A stretch of 64,000 bases of DNA from Penicillium oxalicum. Taxonomy: Eukaryota; Ascomycota; Eurotiomycetes; Eurotiales; Aspergillaceae. The stretch is from positions 744,001-808,000 of the forward strand of contig NC_064653.1 in the NCBI RefSeq assembly GCF_001723175.1. Direction: 5' to 3'. Position 1 is the first letter of the stretch. Each line of letters opens with the position of its first letter. The notes under the pieces are model-generated. The model did not search any database, was not told where the DNA came from, and worked only from the letters and a program-made list of their open reading frames with translations. A program made the translations under genes and the position numbers. Positions 59,601 to 64,000 of this stretch are shown here, piece after piece.

Positions 59601-60378
59601 AGACGCGAGGGGGTATTCTGGAATCTTGTGTGCGATGTAGACCTCTTGAAGCTCTGTGATATGCTCGGGCGCATGGTCCACCTCTACCACCTGCTCCTCG
59701 GTGATCTCCAAGTTGTCGCCTGTGCACCGAAGGATGAAATTGACCAGGTCGCGCATAGCAATAGCGGGGTTTTTTTCGTATTGACTGAGCCACTGCGCCG
59801 CGGCTGTCTCGGAGTTGTTGCTTTTTCCAAAAACCTCGGCTATTGAGGACAAGTCAGATACAGGGACGAGTAGAGATTGATCTCAGGCTCATGCCTGTCG
59901 ATCCCGTCGAGAGGATGTGAAATCACTTACCATACAAGCCCTGCTCACCAGAAGCTAGACTTGGTCGGGCTCTCACCTTGCGCGGGCGTGAAGCGGGTGG
60001 CCGGCTGTTCGTTGCGGGTCGAAACGCGAGCTGTCTCCCCACGCCATTCCCTGCAACCTTGGGCTTCTTCGCGGCGGGGGTGCGTTTTTTGGTGGGTGCT
60101 TTTTTGGGCCCTTTTTTCCGGACGGTACGTCGCTTCTCTCGAATCTCTTCCTCGTCGGGCTCATCATCCTCGGCATCATCACTGTCGGACTCGGAGAGTT
60201 CATTTTCACTGTCGGATTGATCAAGCGCATCGCCACGCTTCCGTTTGGTGGTTGTGTTTGATTCGATGATCGAGTGATTGGTTTGCGAGAAGACCTCGGG
60301 TCTTCGCGTCGCCCGGCCTGACTTGCGTCGGTCCTCCGCGGGCGTGGACGCCGGACTGCTGGCATTATCCACGTCCAT
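56664..60378 (-). CDS. Cohesin subunit Scc3/Psc3 (STAG family)
   Basis: Subunit of the cohesin ring that holds sister chromatids together. 1207 aa, exons 60378-59931 and 59839-56664 (91-nt intron). The splice joins ...GEQGLY to AEVFGKSNNSETAAAQWLSQY. The N-terminus is charged and basic (KRKRGDALDQSD, RRTVRKKGPKKAPTKKR). The STAG region follows (NPAIAMRDLVNFILRCTG), then the stromalin conservative domain at about residues 360-460 (FVHRYRDVDGVIRGECLASL, YLRYLGWTLADVVAHTRL, IVEMASQDADINVRVAAIEL). The C-terminus is a long acidic Asp/Glu tract containing basic patches, ending SDEDEVMGD. An ordinary full-length member; convergent with importin alpha. Confidence 0.95.
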
Positions 60379-62631
60379 GGTCGATTCTCAGGTCTGTGCC
60401 GTGGCTGATACCGATGTGGGATCTGCAATCGCGAAAATGTGCCTAAATTCCCCGGGATCTGGCGTGGTGAGGACAGTTCGAAGCTTGCTGGTGCATGTAT
60501 TGTCGGAGTTCGATCAAACGCGCAGGAGCCAGACGCGCTTTGCGGCACCACTTACCGAACACAGCGTAGGCAGATGCCCCTGGGAGATGCCAAGGACCTC
60601 TCAATCCGTGTGGGGGTAAATTTCTGTCTTTTTTTCCCTTTCTGTCACTTGAAAACAATGCGACAGAGATTTGTTCGCAGCATGCCAGAGTGTGCGGGTC
60701 AATCGATTTACTCGGAGGAAAGTCAACGGGAGCGGGGGTTTAGCGTACAGCCCACAAGAGATGCGACGCGACTGGGTGCCTGAGCGCCTGACGTGACGCT
60801 CGTGGTCCCGATGACCCAATTTGAAGGCCTGAGGCATGCATGACATGACAGAGCTTGGCTCTGCTGGCCTGAGGCTGCAAAATGTTGGAAGCGGAGAACA
60901 AGTGGTGAAGACACCCGCAGGATTGACGTCCAATTGCCCTGTGCAAATAATGGCCGGTTTTCCAGGCGCAACGTACGCACTGGTCTAATTCTTTCTGAAT
61001 CACCTATCTATCCGGGAGTTTGACTTGACTGGGTCGATCATGATGGGCGGTACGTGATGACGAACGACCGCATCGAGAGTCAGACGCTTGAGGGGACATA
61101 GACTTCACTATCCGAGACTCAATCACTAGTTGATGTTACGAGCCCAGTTGTCAGATTAAGAGAGCAGTTTCAACCCCCCCCCCCCCCATATCGATTTTTT
61201 TCAGTGTATCGACCCCTGTCGATCTCATTCACGCCTTGTTTTTTTTTCTTCGATCTTGAAGGCCGCAGACCATTTCACTCTGATTAAGAGCTCTAGAGCA
61301 CCCTTGGCCTTTGCTATCCCCCATTTGCAGTCTCGGAGAACCGTTGGAAAGAAGTGGCTGTCCACAGACGAACTTTATGTGCTAGGAACCCAAGTTGTTC
61401 CTGGTTTGAATTCAGATCTACTGGTTCAGGACTTGGTGGTCCCGATAATGCCAGGTTGAGTCAATTGATCACACAAGCTTTCCCGTTCTTCAAGCCCAAA
61501 CAGAGAGAGAGCGAGAGAGAGAGAGGTCTTCCCTGCTGAGTAAGTACTGAAGATCAAGGACCTCAAAGCGAAGAGATTCGAGATTCATGCACCTTTCCAG
61601 ACATGTTTGGGTGTAAGCTGGCTAGGTTCTTGTACGCTCTCCTGCGGGGTCTCTTACTGTCTGCATGGTCAGCCTTGACGGTTAATATCGCAACGAAACG
61701 GTCACGGCTGCCTCCTGGCTCCAATGTCAAATGGAAATTGTTACCCGCATCAGAACGACTGTCATCATTCGAGGGCCATCAACGGCTCCCGTTCCGCAGT
61801 CAATCAGAGGAGTGTACTGCTGTCATCCGCAAAGCCAAGACGTACCCTCCGAGCAAGCTTTGTATGGGGTTGCTTTACCTCCACCGCGAGCATCCTAGTC
61901 AAGTTCTTTTTTAGCTTGACTTTTTTTTATTCTTCTTTTTTTTTTTTTTGGACTGCCATGTTTCCCACCTGGGATCAGCTCTGTTCGTCATCACGTGTGC
62001 TGCGAGGAGAACTCTTGGGGGCTTGGCGAAGGCGGCCATGTTTTCCGTTGATTGGGTTCGACGAGCGCGTGAGTGGTACCGACTCGCCGAGAAGGGCTGG
62101 GCGTTTGGGCCCGGGCGAAGATCCTGGATTTTGGTGTGTCATAGAAACCCGCTCGCGGGCTCTGCTTCGCTCGGTCTGGCGGAGTCGTCATGTCACGGGG
62201 AGAGGAATCGTGGGCGCTGCTCTGACGGGAGTTCCGCTCTCATCATCGTCAAATGCCAGATGGCCATTCTCGTCATCCCACTGGATCCCAGTGATGGATC
62301 GCGGGTCCCCCACTTTGCAGTGCGAGGAGCCACTGCAGGGTATTCGTGAGGTCGGATGATGATGCCAGTCAAGTCCGGGGTAAGGATGTGCCAAAATAGA
62401 AAGTATTAAATGCGGTACCCGATCCACCCTCTTCGATGATGTCGCAATAATGTACCAAAAAGGGACAAAATCACACTTCTCACGACCTCACCCCTAGTTT
62501 CTGTGGCCTCGCAAAGGATTCTCGAACAGAGACTCATCTCTTCGTTGACACCGACGCCCTTTAATGGTCAATTTGCATGTTCTGACCAAGCGATTGACGA
62601 TAAGGTCTTCTTCCTGGCGGCCCACCTTTTT

Positions 62632-62674
<43 letters not shown>

Positions 62675-62779
62675 CTCGAGGACGCGTCGTTGCAGAGTTG
62701 AAGCTCACCCTCTTGCACTGGGTTCCAGAAATCACAGACACACAAAAAGACACGCTTTCTTTCGTTCTCGATCGTCACA
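60379..62779. other. Intergenic region between Scc3 and ureD starts
   Basis: 2.4 kb divergent region with no accepted gene. It holds a 14-C run (61,174-61,187), a GA-rich tract near 61,503-61,525, T runs near 61,920-61,950, a CGATAAG site (62,598-62,604) and a (TC)n microsatellite directly before ureD. The frames at 61.6-62.4 kb (up to 211 codons) overlap in two phases and show no domain pattern. Confidence 0.5.
62635..62672. repeat. (TC)n microsatellite in the ureD leader
   Basis: About 18 TC units ending 107 bp before the ureD start codon, so probably in the promoter or 5' UTR. Confidence 0.95.
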
Positions 62780-63967
62780 ATGCGACAACCAACCATGCCC
62801 ATCCGCTCACCCTTTGAGTCGTCGATCGCAAAGCCGGGCCAAGGCACGGTGGTCCTCTCTCTTCTGCCTCCCAATACTCCCACACTCACCACGCTCACAT
62901 ACAAATACCCATTGAAGCTGGTCCCCCGATCGTCCAGCTTCGTGCCCAGCTCGTCCGACTCGGTGCGGCCAGAGTCCAGCCCGTCCAGGCCGGTCCATCT
63001 CTACCTGTTGACCTACGGCGGCGGCCTCCTACCGGGGGACCATATCGAGGTGTCCATTCAGTTGGAGGCCCGAACCCGCATGGTGGTGACCACTCCGCAA
63101 GGGAGCACCAAAATCTTCAAGACGGAGCCCAGCAACGCCAATGGAATCAAGTTGATCAAGGGTCATCGGGAGCACATGCCTTCGCACCAACACCTCGCTG
63201 ACATGAGTAAGCAATCGCTCGATGTCCGCATCGGGCGGCGCGCAGCGCTGTGCTACTTGCCCGACCCGTCCGTGCCATTCAAAAACAGCCGCTATGCGCA
63301 AGTGCAGACCTTCACTGTGGACGCTTCGGCCAGAGGCGACGAGCGCGGCAGCTTGTGTGTGTTGGACTGGGTCACGCAGGGCCGCACCTCCCGGGGCGAG
63401 AATTGGGACTTTCGCTTCTGGCGCGGGCGCAATGAAGTGTGGGCCCACGATGAGAAGACGGGCAAAAACCGACTCTTGTTACGAGACTCGGTCATCCTGG
63501 ACGACGAGACCGACAATCGTGCCCCCCCGGAGGAGAATCTCTCGGCAGAAGAAAGCGGCGCCGGAACGGAGAACCACGCTGCACCCACGGGACCTCCACC
63601 ATCACAGGCGGGTCTGACGTCCTTAAACCTGATCAAGGAGCGAACGCGTCCGCACGGCGTGGTTGGCACGCTGATTCTGTCGGGTCCGGTATTCGACAGT
63701 CTTGGCGCGTTCCTGATGCACCAATTCAACTCCCAGCCTCGGATCGGAGGCCAAAATTGGTCGGCATCCTCATCTGATCCCGACCCCTCAACGCTCTGCA
63801 CCAAAGGCGATGTGACATGGACGGCAGCCCGTGTACGGGCCGGGTTTGTCCTCGTCAAATTTGGTGCCAAGGACTTTGAGACGGCCAAAGACTGGCTCGG
63901 AGGTCTCCTTCGTGAAGAAGGTAGCATTGTCCGGGAATTCGGCGAGGAAGCGCTCTTCTGCCTGTGA
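62780..63967 (+). CDS. Urease accessory protein UreD
   Basis: Nickel-insertion chaperone component: UreD binds apo-urease, with UreF and UreG completing the assembly; cytosolic. 395 aa, one exon. UreD-family features are visible: LTYGGGLLPGDHIEVSIQLE, RMVVTTPQGSTKIFKT, the RRAALCYLPDPSVPFKNSRY segment with the conserved LPDP, and WVTQGRTSRGENWDF. An acidic/Pro-rich insertion (about residues 240-280, DDETDNRAPPEENLSAEES) lengthens it relative to bacterial UreD (about 270-300 aa). The ATG at 62780 is used; ATG 62795 (MPIRSPFESS) is an alternative. A CGATAAG site about 180 bp upstream fits possible nitrogen control. The symbol is the bacterial one; A. nidulans urease locus names differ. Confidence 0.93.
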   Translation: MRQPTMPIRSPFESSIAKPGQGTVVLSLLPPNTPTLTTLTYKYPLKLVPRSSSFVPSSSDSVRPESSPSRPVHLYLLTYGGGLLPGDHIEVSIQLEARTRMVVTTPQGSTKIFKTEPSNANGIKLIKGHREHMPSHQHLADMSKQSLDVRIGRRAALCYLPDPSVPFKNSRYAQVQTFTVDASARGDERGSLCVLDWVTQGRTSRGENWDFRFWRGRNEVWAHDEKTGKNRLLLRDSVILDDETDNRAPPEENLSAEESGAGTENHAAPTGPPPSQAGLTSLNLIKERTRPHGVVGTLILSGPVFDSLGAFLMHQFNSQPRIGGQNWSASSSDPDPSTLCTKGDVTWTAARVRAGFVLVKFGAKDFETAKDWLGGLLREEGSIVREFGEEALFCL

Positions 63968-64000
63968 AGTTGTTTGGATTTTTTTTCCCTTGTGTACCCA

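Noticed and set aside
61724..62359. 211-codon + strand frame between Scc3 and ureD
   Set aside because: A second frame of 133 codons overlaps it; both are translations of mixed low-complexity DNA with no family resemblance.
1..64000. tRNA, 5S rRNA, CRISPR, transposase or biosynthetic backbone genes
   Set aside because: Scanned by eye for B-box (GGTTCGANTCC) words, regular spaced repeats and typical enzyme motifs on both strands; nothing convincing. A covariance-model search would settle the RNA genes.

Overview
The window is nuclear DNA of a filamentous ascomycete, most likely an Aspergillaceae member (Aspergillus/Penicillium type). The evidence is short GT-AG introns of mostly 50-200 nt with CTRAY-like branch sites, gene density of one per 2-4 kb on mixed strands, pyrimidine-rich leaders, T-rich 3' flanks, and proteins of clearly Eurotialean type (importin alpha KapA-like at 553 aa, NimE-like cyclin B, Pot1/NimU). 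Several exons were found by joining reading frames across splice sites; every gene but one closes into a single frame.

Left part (1-14.3 kb): a long gene-poor stretch with microsatellites, G/C homopolymers and no credible protein. Next come an ADR1-like C2H2 / fungal-specific-domain transcription factor (14.3-16.9 kb, +), a uracil phosphoribosyltransferase (18.7-20.0 kb, -) carrying an apparent one-base frameshift, and a FEX/CrcB fluoride exporter (21.1-22.5 kb, +). The last two diverge from a 1.1 kb promoter holding four tightly packed TGATAAG sites. A small single-pass membrane protein (22.7-23.1 kb, -) and a small secreted, possibly GPI-anchored protein (25.5-25.9 kb, -) follow, in repeat-rich intergenic DNA.

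Middle part (28.8-44.8 kb): RNA polymerase III subunit Rpc53/RPC4 (-), a regulator with a C-terminal Zn(II)2Cys6 cluster (-), a 3.5 kb intergenic region, B-type cyclin NimE (+), and a UBA/RWD-containing DEAH-box helicase (-). The cyclin and helicase are convergent; a near-perfect 15-bp-arm hairpin lies just past the helicase stop codon.

Right part (45-64 kb): a compact housekeeping block of aprataxin (+), Irc22/TRAP-alpha-like ER membrane protein (-), tandem-CCCH zinc-finger protein (+), Pot1 telomere protein (-), importin alpha (+), cohesin subunit Scc3 (-) and urease accessory protein UreD (+). Neighbours alternate strand, sharing short divergent promoters (284-560 bp) or converging 3' ends. 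Several genes act in chromosome maintenance (cyclin B, aprataxin, Pot1, Scc3), but nothing beyond adjacency shows that they are co-regulated.

No transposase, secondary-metabolite backbone gene, tRNA, rRNA or CRISPR was recognised. The points most worth following up are the frameshifted UPRT, the GATA cluster, the unusual zinc-cluster regulator, the hairpin at 40.5 kb, and the two small unclassified proteins.
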